Source: CALITV01 sp964415795 (GTDB lineage Bacteria; UBP6; UBA1177; JAKLFG01). Taken from it: a stretch of 64,000 nucleotides of DNA. The stretch is taken from positions 62,001-126,000 of the forward strand of contig CAYQBN010000002.1 in the NCBI GenBank assembly GCA_964415795.1. The letters are read 5' to 3'. Each line of letters begins with the position of its first letter. The first letter of the stretch is position 1. The notes beneath the pieces are model-generated. The model was not told the DNA's origin. It saw nothing but the letters and a program-made list of their open reading frames with translations, and did not search any database. This document shows, one piece after another, positions 18,392-27,474 of this stretch. The position numbers and the translations under genes are program-made.

Positions 18392-19008
18392 ACATTGGCA
18401 TCTTCATTTCGGGAAGCGGAACCAACATGGAAGCGTTGGCACGGCGATGGCGAGAAGGAAGATTTACTCAGGTGGAGCGTATATCGTTCGTCCTCGCGGA
18501 TAATCCGATGGCACCGGGCATCGAAAAGGCACGCCATTTCGATATCGAAACACTTGTCGTCCCGCGACAAAAAGGCGAGCAACGCGAACATCATGAAGAA
18601 CGCATGCTCTCTGCGATATCCCCCTTTTCCGTCAGCCTCATCGTTCTTGCGGGATTTATGCGAAGGCTATCGCCGTTCTTCCTCCGCCGGTTCCCCGGAG
18701 CAATCATCAACATTCACCCCTCGCTCTTACCTGCCTTTCCGGGTCTCAACGCTCAGCAACAAGCATTTGAATACGGAGTCAAGGTAACCGGATGTACCGT
18801 TCACTTCGTAGATGAAAGCCTCGATGGAGGCCCCATCATCCTGCAAAGGCCGGTCGAACGGCGAGACGACGATTCTTTAGAAGATTTGCGACTCCGCATC
18901 CTTGCCGAAGAACATCGAGCTCTCGGCGATGCGGTGGAGATAGTAACCACTGGTCATTACTGCATCGAAGACCGATATGTGAAGATGGAGAGGAATCATG
19001 AAGGCTAA
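18388..19008 (+). CDS. purN: phosphoribosylglycinamide formyltransferase
   Basis: 206 residues. N-terminal FISGSGTNMEAL binds GAR phosphate; INIHPSLLPAFPGLNAQQQA carries the catalytic His of the formyltransferase fold; KVTGCTVHFVDESLDGGPII carries the catalytic Asp. It adds a formyl group from 10-formyl-THF in purine synthesis. ATG overlaps the upstream stop; the downstream sensor gene starts 11 nt before its end. Confidence 0.95.
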   Translation: MNIGIFISGSGTNMEALARRWREGRFTQVERISFVLADNPMAPGIEKARHFDIETLVVPRQKGEQREHHEERMLSAISPFSVSLIVLAGFMRRLSPFFLRRFPGAIINIHPSLLPAFPGLNAQQQAFEYGVKVTGCTVHFVDESLDGGPIILQRPVERRDDDSLEDLRLRILAEEHRALGDAVEIVTTGHYCIEDRYVKMERNHEG

Positions 19009-20137
19009 GATCATCCTGTTGGCGGTCTGTTCGCTGGCCCTTATGTTCGCGGCAGGCTACCAAATGCTGTTGAAACCGGCCGAGAACCAATTGATCGGAA
19101 CGATTGAGGACGAAGTGTCCCGGGCGACCTCGCTGTACAAGTACATCAATGCCGCCGAGACGCTGGAACGCATACGCGACGCTGAAGAGATCGCAAGCCG
19201 AAAAGAGCTTCTCGATGTCCTTGACCCGGCGACCTACGCAACCAACCCGGCAGAGGTCGCGCAACGGGTACAGGTAGAGCTTAATGTCATCAACAAATTT
19301 GCCGACAACTCCGACATTCTGTTCGTAACTGATACCGAGGGGAAGGTAATCGCAAGGAACCTCGACAACACGATGAACGGTCTGAGTTTCAAAGAAAATC
19401 TCCTTATCAACAATGCGATCTCGGGTCGTAGCGACGAAGACATCTTCGAAATTCTCGGCAAGCGAGTAAAAACCGTTTCGGTCCCCATCCGAAAGAACGG
19501 TGCCATCATTGGAACCTATAACTCGGCAAATGTCATAGATTCGCGCATGGCGAAAAGCGATTTCAGCAATCTTTCGGAGGAAGCAGGGGCCGAAAGCCTT
19601 GCTCTTGCTTTCGTAGAAAAAGGTAAGGTGCTCGGATCCACCTTCCCTCCTGATCTTCACGAGGCACTCAAAAAGTTCATAGAGGCGAATCCGGCGGTAG
19701 TGGAAATGGCGCTTACAGAGGCGGAAAGAAAACATGCGTTCACCGTCACTTTGGGAAGCGAGCGTTTTTACGCCAACATATCGGTACACGAGCATCTCGG
19801 ACAAGAGAAGCAGGTATGTTATGTGTTCCTGAGCTCTGTAGACAAGGCTCTCCAGCCTCTCCGTACAAACCGCAACAACTTTATTTGGTTTACTATAGTT
19901 CTTGCCATTCTCGCCATCATCTTCGCTTTGGTTATCGAAGAACAAGCCCATGCCCCTATCAACCGTTTCATGGAAGGAATGATAGAGATCATTCACGGCA
20001 ACCGCTCATTCCGATTCAACAATGAAGCAGAAGGCATCGAAGGCCAACTCAATCAGAACGCCAACATGATGATCGCGACCCTTCTCGGCGAACGAATACC
20101 GGAAGAAAAATCATCTGAAGGAAAAACGACATTATGA
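18998..20137 (+). CDS. membrane sensor-like protein without output domain
   Basis: 379 residues: one N-terminal helix (about 4-22), a periplasmic region of about 265 residues resembling a CACHE/PAS-like ligand domain (LFVTDTEGKVIARNLDN, NGAIIGTYNSAN), a second helix (about 290-310), then a short HAMP-like stretch (APINRFMEGMIEIIHGN) and a stop. It looks like a chemoreceptor or kinase lacking its methyl-accepting or kinase part. The reading frame ends cleanly just before ssb, so either the protein is naturally short or it works with a separate partner. Confidence 0.7.
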   Translation: MKAKIILLAVCSLALMFAAGYQMLLKPAENQLIGTIEDEVSRATSLYKYINAAETLERIRDAEEIASRKELLDVLDPATYATNPAEVAQRVQVELNVINKFADNSDILFVTDTEGKVIARNLDNTMNGLSFKENLLINNAISGRSDEDIFEILGKRVKTVSVPIRKNGAIIGTYNSANVIDSRMAKSDFSNLSEEAGAESLALAFVEKGKVLGSTFPPDLHEALKKFIEANPAVVEMALTEAERKHAFTVTLGSERFYANISVHEHLGQEKQVCYVFLSSVDKALQPLRTNRNNFIWFTIVLAILAIIFALVIEEQAHAPINRFMEGMIEIIHGNRSFRFNNEAEGIEGQLNQNANMMIATLLGERIPEEKSSEGKTTL

Positions 20138-20155
20138 GCATGGAGGAATCGAACG

Positions 20156-20650
20156 ATGGCCTATAATAGTTTCAATAAGATTTTTATTTTGGGACGATTG
20201 GGGCGCGCCCCCGAACTCCGTTATTCCAACTCAGGGAATCCGATCGCCCGCTTTTCAGTTGCAACAAATGAACGATTCAAAGGTACCAATGGACAACCCG
20301 AGGAGCACACCGAGTGGCATCGTATCGTGGTATTCGGCGCTGCGGCGGAGAACTGCTCCAAAACTCTTAAACAGGGTTCCTTTGTATTCGTTGAAGGAAA
20401 AGTGCGCACTCGCAAATACCAAGACCGTGACAATAACGAGCGGTTCACCACGGAGATCATTGCTGACATGGTTCATTTTCTCGACTCATCCGCAGGCGGC
20501 GGAGAGACCGGAGGCGGACCCCGTCAGCCGCGCGAAGAGAAGAGCATGGGAAAGGACGAGAAGAAAGGGACTTCTGAAGCAGAATTCAACAACGCCATTT
20601 CCGAGGCCATCAAGGACATTCCCGAAGATGACGGCGATCTGCCGTTCTAA
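20156..20650 (+). CDS. ssb: single-stranded DNA-binding protein
   Basis: 164 residues: an OB fold (about 1-110: FNKIFILGRLGRAPELRY, FSVATNERF, TEWHRIVVFG), a Gly/Lys/Glu-rich linker and the conserved acidic tip DDGDLPF that recruits replication and repair proteins. The stop interlocks with that of the convergent mutY-like gene (CTAA, 20647-20650). Confidence 0.97.
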   Translation: MAYNSFNKIFILGRLGRAPELRYSNSGNPIARFSVATNERFKGTNGQPEEHTEWHRIVVFGAAAENCSKTLKQGSFVFVEGKVRTRKYQDRDNNERFTTEIIADMVHFLDSSAGGGETGGGPRQPREEKSMGKDEKKGTSEAEFNNAISEAIKDIPEDDGDLPF

Positions 20651-21516
20651 TCAGGTATCGAGAATCGCCCTGCCTTTTTCGTCACCAATCCTTCTTCACA
20701 AAGGTCCGACAACGCACGGTCAAAGCGACTGTTCTCAAATGTCTCGTCTCCCAGATCGTTGGCAACAGCCATACGGAGATCTCGGAGTCGACATGCCCCT
20801 TTCGCCAGTACCCGGAGTATCGAGCCACGAACTTGACGAAGACTACCTAAGAACCGTGTTTGCCTCGAATGATGAGCCGACCGGCGGGATGGGTTGGAGA
20901 AAACGCTTTTGAGATAAGAACCATAGTCCATGAGGGCGTAATACCAGCGACGCGGATCCTCTCGATCGAGCGTTTCTTCTACGAGAGGCAATATCTCTCT
21001 ATCATTCACTTTATCACGGTGAAGAAAAAAATGATGAAGATACACCGCTCGGATATTCGTTTCGATAAAAACATGCGGCTGATTGAAGGCAAAAGTAAGA
21101 ACAGCGCGAGCTGTGTACGGTCCCACACCGGGAAGAGCGAGGAGCCCCTCTACTGTGTTAGGAAGATCGCCACCATTATGAGAGGCCACCTCTTCCGCGC
21201 ACCGTTTGAGAAAGAGCGCTCGTCGGTTGTAGCCTAACCCCTGCCAAACACGGAGCACTTCACGAAGCGGCGCATTGGCCAATGCTTCAATGTCAGGGAA
21301 TTTTTCAAGGAACCTGAAGTAATAACCGGAAACCCTGTCTGTCTGCGTTTGTTGAAGCATCACCTCTGAGACCAATATCTCGTAGGGTTCAGTCGTCAAA
21401 CGCCATGGGAAAAAACGGCCGTGTTTCTCGAAATAAGAAAGAACCGTGCTCCGAAATCGCCGCACCATTGGCTGTGTCAATCGCATGAGATGACCATTAA
21501 CAAAAAGGGGGGACAT
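20647..21516 (-). CDS. MutY-like A/G-specific adenine glycosylase lacking the Fe-S cluster
   Basis: About 289 residues. The HhH-GPD fold is clear: FFPWRLTTEPYEILVSEVML, LQQTQTDRVSGYY, the hairpin LPGVGPYTARAVLTFAF and the VFIETNIRAVY helix. The four-cysteine C-terminal Fe-S loop of MutY/Nth is absent; the equivalent stretch reads YGSYLKSVFSNPSRRSAHHS with no cysteine. A winged-helix-like tail replaces the NUDIX-like domain. Cluster-less relatives of this type are known. Start at ATG 21516 is a choice among TTG 21522 and ATG 21486; the fold itself begins near 21470. Confidence 0.82.
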   Translation of the reverse strand: MSPLFVNGHLMRLTQPMVRRFRSTVLSYFEKHGRFFPWRLTTEPYEILVSEVMLQQTQTDRVSGYYFRFLEKFPDIEALANAPLREVLRVWQGLGYNRRALFLKRCAEEVASHNGGDLPNTVEGLLALPGVGPYTARAVLTFAFNQPHVFIETNIRAVYLHHFFLHRDKVNDREILPLVEETLDREDPRRWYYALMDYGSYLKSVFSNPSRRSAHHSRQTRFLGSLRQVRGSILRVLAKGACRLRDLRMAVANDLGDETFENSRFDRALSDLCEEGLVTKKAGRFSIPD

Positions 21517-21549
21517 GGTCAACTTTCTCCCCCTGCGCCATCGTTTTTC

Positions 21550-21577
21550 TTGTGTTATTTCCCCATTTTTGTATAGT
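21550..21577 (+). promoter_or_regulatory. candidate promoter of the polysaccharide export genes
   Basis: TTGTGT (21550-21555), 16-bp spacer, TATAGT (21572-21577), 30 nt before the wza-like ATG. It is the only good candidate before this gene. Confidence 0.45.
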
Positions 21578-21606
21578 AAAGGGGTTTTTCGTGGACACCG
21601 TAGGTA

Positions 21607-22659
21607 ATGATGCGTTTTTTCTCGCGTTTCTTTTTAGGATGGTGTGCGTTGCTATTCGTGGTAACCGGCTGTTCGCACACCGAACACTACGGCAAGGAGG
21701 TGGCTCCACGCGACCTTTCCTTTACGCCGCTCGACGCCGAGAATTATGTGCAGGAACTGTTCGGCGACAATGAAGAATACCGTATCGGGACAGGGGATGA
21801 GCTGAAGATAGATGTTTACAACATTCCCGAACTGAGCTCGAAGGCGATGTCCATAAGCCAATTCTACGGTCAGGTGGTAGACGAAAATGGCGAAATCCTC
21901 TACCCCATCATCAAGAGCATCAAGGTCGGTGGTCTTACCAAAAAAGAGGCAGCACACGCCATCGAGGAAAAACTCAAAGACTTCGTAAAGAACCCTGATG
22001 TGACCGTCGAGATCGTCAAATACCAGAGCCAGTTTTATTACATTACTGGCGCATCGACAAACAACGGGAAATACAACATCACTCCGACGACGACCATTAT
22101 GGAGGCCCTCTCTCGCATTACGCCGCTCTCTACTGGCGGTACCATGACCATCGTGAATACCGTATACCTCAAACGAAAGGACAAAATAATCCCTCTTTCA
22201 CTTGCCGAGGCGAGCAAAGGGAAACATGACTACGCGCAGGTACGCCTTCGCGATGGCGACACTTTTTTCGTCCCTCCGGCGTCAGCAGAACGGGTCTATA
22301 TAGTCGGTGAAGTGCCTCGCCCCGGTGCCTATCAGATAACCAAGCCTGACTATACGGTCATGGATCTCGTCGCCGAAGCTGGCGGCATCGATCCGGTGAC
22401 GGCCGACACCGCCGCTCTTTACCTCGTGCGTCAATATGGCGGCAAGTTCCAATTCGCGGCACTTGACTATCATAAGATCCTTGGCGATGTTTCAGGACAT
22501 AATGTACGGCTCCAGCCGGGAGATCGCCTTGTCGTTGCCCCAACCGCCCTTACCAGCTACAACCGCATCATCGAGCAACTTCTACCGACCTTCCAGCTCC
22601 TCCAAGCAGCCACAGGAACGATAGATAACACCCTGAATATCCGAGATCGGCTGAAATAA
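21607..22659 (+). CDS. wza: Wza-like polysaccharide export lipoprotein
   Basis: 350 residues with a lipoprotein signal ending in VVTGC (lipobox, Cys about 22). A Poly_export domain (YRIGTGDELKIDVYN, about 58 onward) and two SLBB-type domains (YYITGASTNNGKY; VYIVGEVPRPGAYQI) follow. The family forms the outer-membrane channel for capsule or exopolysaccharide. It is followed after 11 nt by the Wzz-like gene, the usual partner. Confidence 0.92.
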   Translation: MMRFFSRFFLGWCALLFVVTGCSHTEHYGKEVAPRDLSFTPLDAENYVQELFGDNEEYRIGTGDELKIDVYNIPELSSKAMSISQFYGQVVDENGEILYPIIKSIKVGGLTKKEAAHAIEEKLKDFVKNPDVTVEIVKYQSQFYYITGASTNNGKYNITPTTTIMEALSRITPLSTGGTMTIVNTVYLKRKDKIIPLSLAEASKGKHDYAQVRLRDGDTFFVPPASAERVYIVGEVPRPGAYQITKPDYTVMDLVAEAGGIDPVTADTAALYLVRQYGGKFQFAALDYHKILGDVSGHNVRLQPGDRLVVAPTALTSYNRIIEQLLPTFQLLQAATGTIDNTLNIRDRLK

Positions 22660-22670
22660 CGAGAATCAAT

Positions 22671-24797
22671 ATGGAAGAAATCTCCTTCGAACAGGTAGCA
22701 CGCATTTTTCGCCTTCACAAGCGACTGTTCACCATCGTTTTCTTTTCAGTGCTTGCTGTCGCCGGTCTCATCTTTCTTTTTACCGAAGTGCACTATCCCG
22801 TAAGCGCATCCATAGTCCTGCAAGAAGAAGATTCTTCAATGAACATCAATCCGGCGATGATGCTTTTGGGCAAAGAGAGCCAGAAGATCCTCAATGAAAT
22901 AGAAATCATTAAAAGCCGAGGGCTTCTCGACGGTACCATCGAGGATCTCAACCTCTTTTTCGACATCTCGCGCCGTCACAATCGAATGATCAATTATTTG
23001 TTCAACTTGATCACCGGGAAACCGCTTGTCGAAGGATCTTTTGTCATTAAAAAATATCCTTTCGAAATGACCGAGTACGACTCGGTGCTGGAAACGGTCG
23101 AAAGCGGATTTTCCATTCGAACGAACGACATCGTCTCGAATTGCCGCTTCAATGAGGATTGCTCTCACGCCGGCGGAGTTCTTCATGTTGAGAAACTAGG
23201 CGAAATATCTGCAGGAACGATCTACGACATCTCCTATCGCAATCTCGTCAAGACACGCGAATATTACATCGAAAATCTTGAGGCAGCCCCGCTCGGAGAC
23301 AATAAAGAGAGCAATACTCTCCAGATCCTCCTCGATTTCCCTGATCCCCATTTGGCGGTCCGCATCCTGTCGGTCATCATAGAACGCTATATGAACACCA
23401 AGATCTCTTGGAAGAAGAGCGATGCCGACGAGCAACAAAAATACATTACCAAGATCATTGCGGACATCAAAGCGGAACTGGACCAAAAAAGCCTCGCGCT
23501 CGCTGCCTACCAGAAGGAGAATCGGACCGTTCTCCCCGATCTGCAATTCGTCGAGATCATGAAACGCGATGTCGAGATAGAAAAGGACATCGCCATCCTT
23601 CAACTCAAAGAGCAGATCATCACCAAGTTCGTTTCTTCGATCCAGATGGGGGAGAATTATCCGATACCGGCGCCACCGGTCATAGACGACCTCGCAGTCC
23701 AGAACGCCCTCCAAGTTCACAATGCGCTGGTGGCACAGGAAAAGACCCTTTCGACCACCATGAGCGACACGCATCCCGACCTCATCAAACTGCGAGAGAA
23801 TATCCGCAAGGCGAAAGAGGATCTTGTCGCGCTTCTCAACAAAGCGAAGGAAACCTACCAGAACAGCGCTGCCGTGTTGCGTCAACAGTCGGCGACCACC
23901 GCCAATATCATCAACAACCTTCCCAACAATCTGCGCAACATCGCCACCTTGCAACGCGATGTCGAGATAACCGAGAAGCTCTATGCGTTCCTCATGCAGA
24001 AATACTACGAAGCCGGCATCACCGCGAATATGGACATTGTGCCGGTCCACATTCTGGATCACCCGACGGCACTTATGAAGAAATCGCGTCCTCTGACATT
24101 AGTATTCCTTTTTGTTTCGTTCCTTTGCGCTCTTTTCTTCGCCGTCGCCGCCACCTTCATTGTCGAATTTTTCCGAGACCGTGTAGCGAACCTTGACGAA
24201 TGTAGACGCATATTCCCCGTCTCCTCAACACTCGCCCCCAAGACCTCTCTCTCATTTGCGGCAACAAGGATTCTCAATGCCCAAGAGATTACGCGAGAGA
24301 AAGAGGCTCCTCTTTTCCTCTTTATTTTCCTGACCGGGAAAGCCCTTATGGAGACTTTTGCGAAAGAGATATCGAGCGTGCATCGCCATAACAAACAAAG
24401 GGCGACAGTCATCATCACAAGCGACAAATGCGAGCAGGCTCCGGTTCTCGCTCCATGGGAAATGATCAGATTTCTTTCTTCCGTGCAGACCGAACCCCCT
24501 TCGCTGCCAAACATCGTTGCCATTGACACACAAGGTACTCCTCTTGGGGCGGCTTTTTCCTCACAATCGCTTCTCGAGTCATTCAAGAAAATCGCCAACG
24601 GAGGGCACACGATTCACATTTTTCTCCCTCTTGACGCTCTTCCTGAAATCACGGCAAATGCATTGGGGGCTTTTTCCTATCTGGTCATTATAGTAGAAGA
24701 AGGATTCTCTCGATTTGCTGATATGGAAAAGTTGCAGAAAACACTAGCACCTTCCTTCATCCGCAGGACACATCTCCTTTTCATACAACAGCAATGA
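22671..24797 (+). CDS. Wzz/Wzc-like chain-length protein with degenerate kinase-like C-terminus
   Basis: 708 residues. N-terminal Wzz domain with first membrane helix (about 23-43), long periplasmic coiled coil (about 240-430; GNVR-like region ends near MQKYYEAG), second helix (about 470-495), and a C-terminal cytoplasmic domain of about 190 residues in the place of a BY-kinase. I see no Walker A GxxGxGKT and no terminal tyrosine cluster, so the C-terminus is probably inactive or has another role. Controls chain length or opens Wza in known systems. Stop overlaps the Wzy-like gene (ATGA). Confidence 0.85.
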   Translation: MEEISFEQVARIFRLHKRLFTIVFFSVLAVAGLIFLFTEVHYPVSASIVLQEEDSSMNINPAMMLLGKESQKILNEIEIIKSRGLLDGTIEDLNLFFDISRRHNRMINYLFNLITGKPLVEGSFVIKKYPFEMTEYDSVLETVESGFSIRTNDIVSNCRFNEDCSHAGGVLHVEKLGEISAGTIYDISYRNLVKTREYYIENLEAAPLGDNKESNTLQILLDFPDPHLAVRILSVIIERYMNTKISWKKSDADEQQKYITKIIADIKAELDQKSLALAAYQKENRTVLPDLQFVEIMKRDVEIEKDIAILQLKEQIITKFVSSIQMGENYPIPAPPVIDDLAVQNALQVHNALVAQEKTLSTTMSDTHPDLIKLRENIRKAKEDLVALLNKAKETYQNSAAVLRQQSATTANIINNLPNNLRNIATLQRDVEITEKLYAFLMQKYYEAGITANMDIVPVHILDHPTALMKKSRPLTLVFLFVSFLCALFFAVAATFIVEFFRDRVANLDECRRIFPVSSTLAPKTSLSFAATRILNAQEITREKEAPLFLFIFLTGKALMETFAKEISSVHRHNKQRATVIITSDKCEQAPVLAPWEMIRFLSSVQTEPPSLPNIVAIDTQGTPLGAAFSSQSLLESFKKIANGGHTIHIFLPLDALPEITANALGAFSYLVIIVEEGFSRFADMEKLQKTLAPSFIRRTHLLFIQQQ

Positions 24798-26149
24798 CCA
24801 CGCTACCATCAAGCGCTGCTCCAGTGGTAGAAACTTTTTCACACCACCTAAGAGATACGGTTCTCACCACCAGAGAAAGCGGCAGACACCGTTTTCTCGA
24901 TCGCCTCATTCTCGTCCTTTTTCTTGCGACCCTTCTCGTTGACACGTTTTCCGGTTTTTTTGCTCTTCGGGGAACTTCGTTCCCGCTTTCCCTCTTCTAC
25001 AAATCAGCACTTCTCTTCTTCCTTTTTGTAAGAGTATCCTTGTTATCGAGAAAGTTCCTTATGTTTGTCGCCATCATCGGCATTTTCGCGGCCCTCCATC
25101 TGTTTTACACGAGTATTCTCCTCGATCGCCCCCTTGACACCGTTGCTAAAACGGTGAACCATTTGTCACGTTATTTCTTTCTTATTCTGTCTGCTTTCTA
25201 TTTTTCGGATCTCAGACATAGAAACCTGCTTCCTGACGCGATCTCTCGTCGCTTCGTGTTCCTCAATTTCGGGGTACTTGTCGGCAATTTAATCCTTGGT
25301 CTCTTAGGATTTGGATATCCGGTATATTCCGTTTCGGAAGGAGAAGTCGAGGTCGGGGTAAAGGGGTTCTTTTTCGCCGGGAACGAACTCTCCGTTACCT
25401 TCCTTCTTTTAGTGGCCCTCGTCATCTTCTTTTCCCCAACGATCCTTAAAAGGCAAAAACTCTTTCTTCTCTTTTCAGGAACCGTTCTTTTATTTTCCAT
25501 TACTATAGCTACAAAGACTGCAATCGCCGGCACTTTGCTTCTTGTGTTGAGTGCCTATTATCTCAGACGAAAAATCTTCGAGAAGATGTTGGTTTCCCGC
25601 TGGATTTTCTCTTTCCTAGTGACGATCCCTCTTTTCATAGGATTTTCTCTCTATTTTTTTCTTCAAAGTGCCGCTTACGAATACATAGCGAATATCTTTC
25701 AACAAGTTAAGCCTCTCGCCACATTTCTTCTATCAAGTCGCGACATCTTCGTCGCGCATACTTTCGATCTTTTTCTTACCAAAAGTACTGTTTTCTCCTT
25801 CTTGTTTGGGTTAGGAGAACACCGCACCGTCGAGATGGATTTTTTCGACACGCTCTTCAACTACGGTTTTTTTGGAACCTTGGTCATCTATGGGACGTTT
25901 TTCTGGGTTCTGGTACGCGTTACCCGTCTCTCACGCCGGGAAGAGAACGACGATTCTTGGGGCGGGTTTCGCGTGCTTTTTCTCAGGACAGCGGTTTTCT
26001 TGGTTATTATTATAAGCTTCGTCGCCGGTCACGTGCTCTACTCCGGCATGGCCGCACCTTTCTTTGCCATGACCATCGCAATGCTCGTCCCCTCGACACC
26101 TCAGCAAGACTTACTATCGGACAAGAAGGTACCCGAGACTCATGATTAG
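24794..26149 (+). CDS. O-antigen polymerase/ligase-like membrane protein (Wzy candidate)
   Basis: 451 residues, about 10-12 membrane helices, rich in Phe and Leu, with a larger loop after helix 9-10 as in Wzy/WaaL proteins (FLLSSRDIFVAHTFDLF; LFGLGEHRTVEMDF). Assigned from topology and position between Wzz and glycan-modifying genes; sequence in this family is poorly conserved. The stretch is visibly AT-richer than the neighbouring housekeeping genes, as is common for glycan-locus genes gained by transfer. Confidence 0.7.
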   Translation: MTTLPSSAAPVVETFSHHLRDTVLTTRESGRHRFLDRLILVLFLATLLVDTFSGFFALRGTSFPLSLFYKSALLFFLFVRVSLLSRKFLMFVAIIGIFAALHLFYTSILLDRPLDTVAKTVNHLSRYFFLILSAFYFSDLRHRNLLPDAISRRFVFLNFGVLVGNLILGLLGFGYPVYSVSEGEVEVGVKGFFFAGNELSVTFLLLVALVIFFSPTILKRQKLFLLFSGTVLLFSITIATKTAIAGTLLLVLSAYYLRRKIFEKMLVSRWIFSFLVTIPLFIGFSLYFFLQSAAYEYIANIFQQVKPLATFLLSSRDIFVAHTFDLFLTKSTVFSFLFGLGEHRTVEMDFFDTLFNYGFFGTLVIYGTFFWVLVRVTRLSRREENDDSWGGFRVLFLRTAVFLVIIISFVAGHVLYSGMAAPFFAMTIAMLVPSTPQQDLLSDKKVPETHD

Positions 26150-26223
26150 ACCGTGTGCTTTACTAGTTCACACAAAAGCCGACAGTGTAAATTGACCTCT
26201 TCAAAGGAGAATGATTTTTCGCC

Positions 26224-27474
26224 ATGTCATCTTCCCACAACTTACAAAAAAAAGATTCACTTTCGGGAAACATCACCGGGCCCTCGACCAAATTTCTTTT
26301 GTTTGGACACGGCGGATATGCCAACCACGGATGTGAAGCAATAGTCTGGACCACATCAGAAATGGTGAAAAAAGAATTCCCCCTTTCAAAGATCGGGGTA
26401 GCATCTCTTCGCAAGAAAGATGACTTATCGTATCATGTCCCTTTGATTGACTATTACCTGTCACACCCTTCCATGAAGCGTTGGACCGCTTCTTGGGTAT
26501 TCTGGCATCTCATGAAAAAACTGCGCATAGATCCTCTTTTTGCACAATCTTTACTACAAAAAGAGGTGATATCTCAACTAGATCAAAAAACCATCGCTAT
26601 CTCAATCGGCGGTGACAACTATTGCTATGGCCATCCTTACTGGCTCTATGCAATAGATGCAGCCGCGAAAAGGGCCGGAGTTTCTTTGGTGCTCTGGGGC
26701 GCCAGCATTGAACCCGGGTTGATGGATCGGCGGATGCTCGACGATTTGGCGTTATTTGATCTGATCGTTGCACGGGAATCGCTCACCTACGCCGCGGTAA
26801 AGGAGCGCTTTCCGGAGAAACCGGTATACCTCTTCCCGGATCCTGCATTCACTCTTTCCTCTCAAGCCGTCCCCCTGCCCCCTCTCTGGGACGAACGGCC
26901 GGTCGTCGGTATCAATGTAAGTCCCCTTCTGTTACGCCACGAATCAACACCAGGAGTCCTTTTGAGCGCTGTGCTCGACCTCATTGAGTATATTCTCGGC
27001 ATGGGGAAATACTCGGTGGCCCTCATTCCTCATGTCCTCATCCCGGGCAACAATGACCTTGAGATCCTGCGTATGCTCTTCAATCGGGCATCCGACAAAA
27101 GGAATCTCTTTTTGATCGATGGAGCATACCGTGCGGCTGAATACAAGCACTTCATATCAAAATGCGCTCTTTTCATCGGGGCACGGACACATGCCACCAT
27201 CGCAGCCTATTCATCGTGCGTACCGCCGCTGGTCATCGGGTACAGCATCAAATCGCGAGGTGTCGCCAGAGACATCTTCGGAGATGAAGAGACGGTACTG
27301 TCGGTACACGATATCTCTGACAGCAACATGTTGATCGAGAAGTTCCGCCAGATAGAAGGAGGTGCTTCCTCATTACGGGAGCATCTTATACGGACCATGC
27401 CGGCATATATCGAGCGTGCAAAAGGTGCCGCGAAAGTGCTCCACAATCTTATCTCTTCGCATATCGATCAATGA
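26224..27474 (+). CDS. polysaccharide pyruvyl transferase family protein
   Basis: 416 residues. FLLFGHGGYANHGCEAIVWT near the N-terminus, ISIGGDNYCYG, VLWGASIEPG, and a C-terminal FIGARTHATIAAYSSCVPPL with the conserved R-x-H of the family. It should add a ketal pyruvate to a sugar in the glycan or lipid-linked repeat. Preceded by a 74-nt gap with no clear promoter; AAAGGAG lies 13 nt upstream, further than usual. Overlaps the FrhB-like gene (ATGA); the two families are often paired in exopolysaccharide loci. Confidence 0.85.
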   Translation: MSSSHNLQKKDSLSGNITGPSTKFLLFGHGGYANHGCEAIVWTTSEMVKKEFPLSKIGVASLRKKDDLSYHVPLIDYYLSHPSMKRWTASWVFWHLMKKLRIDPLFAQSLLQKEVISQLDQKTIAISIGGDNYCYGHPYWLYAIDAAAKRAGVSLVLWGASIEPGLMDRRMLDDLALFDLIVARESLTYAAVKERFPEKPVYLFPDPAFTLSSQAVPLPPLWDERPVVGINVSPLLLRHESTPGVLLSAVLDLIEYILGMGKYSVALIPHVLIPGNNDLEILRMLFNRASDKRNLFLIDGAYRAAEYKHFISKCALFIGARTHATIAAYSSCVPPLVIGYSIKSRGVARDIFGDEETVLSVHDISDSNMLIEKFRQIEGGASSLREHLIRTMPAYIERAKGAAKVLHNLISSHIDQ

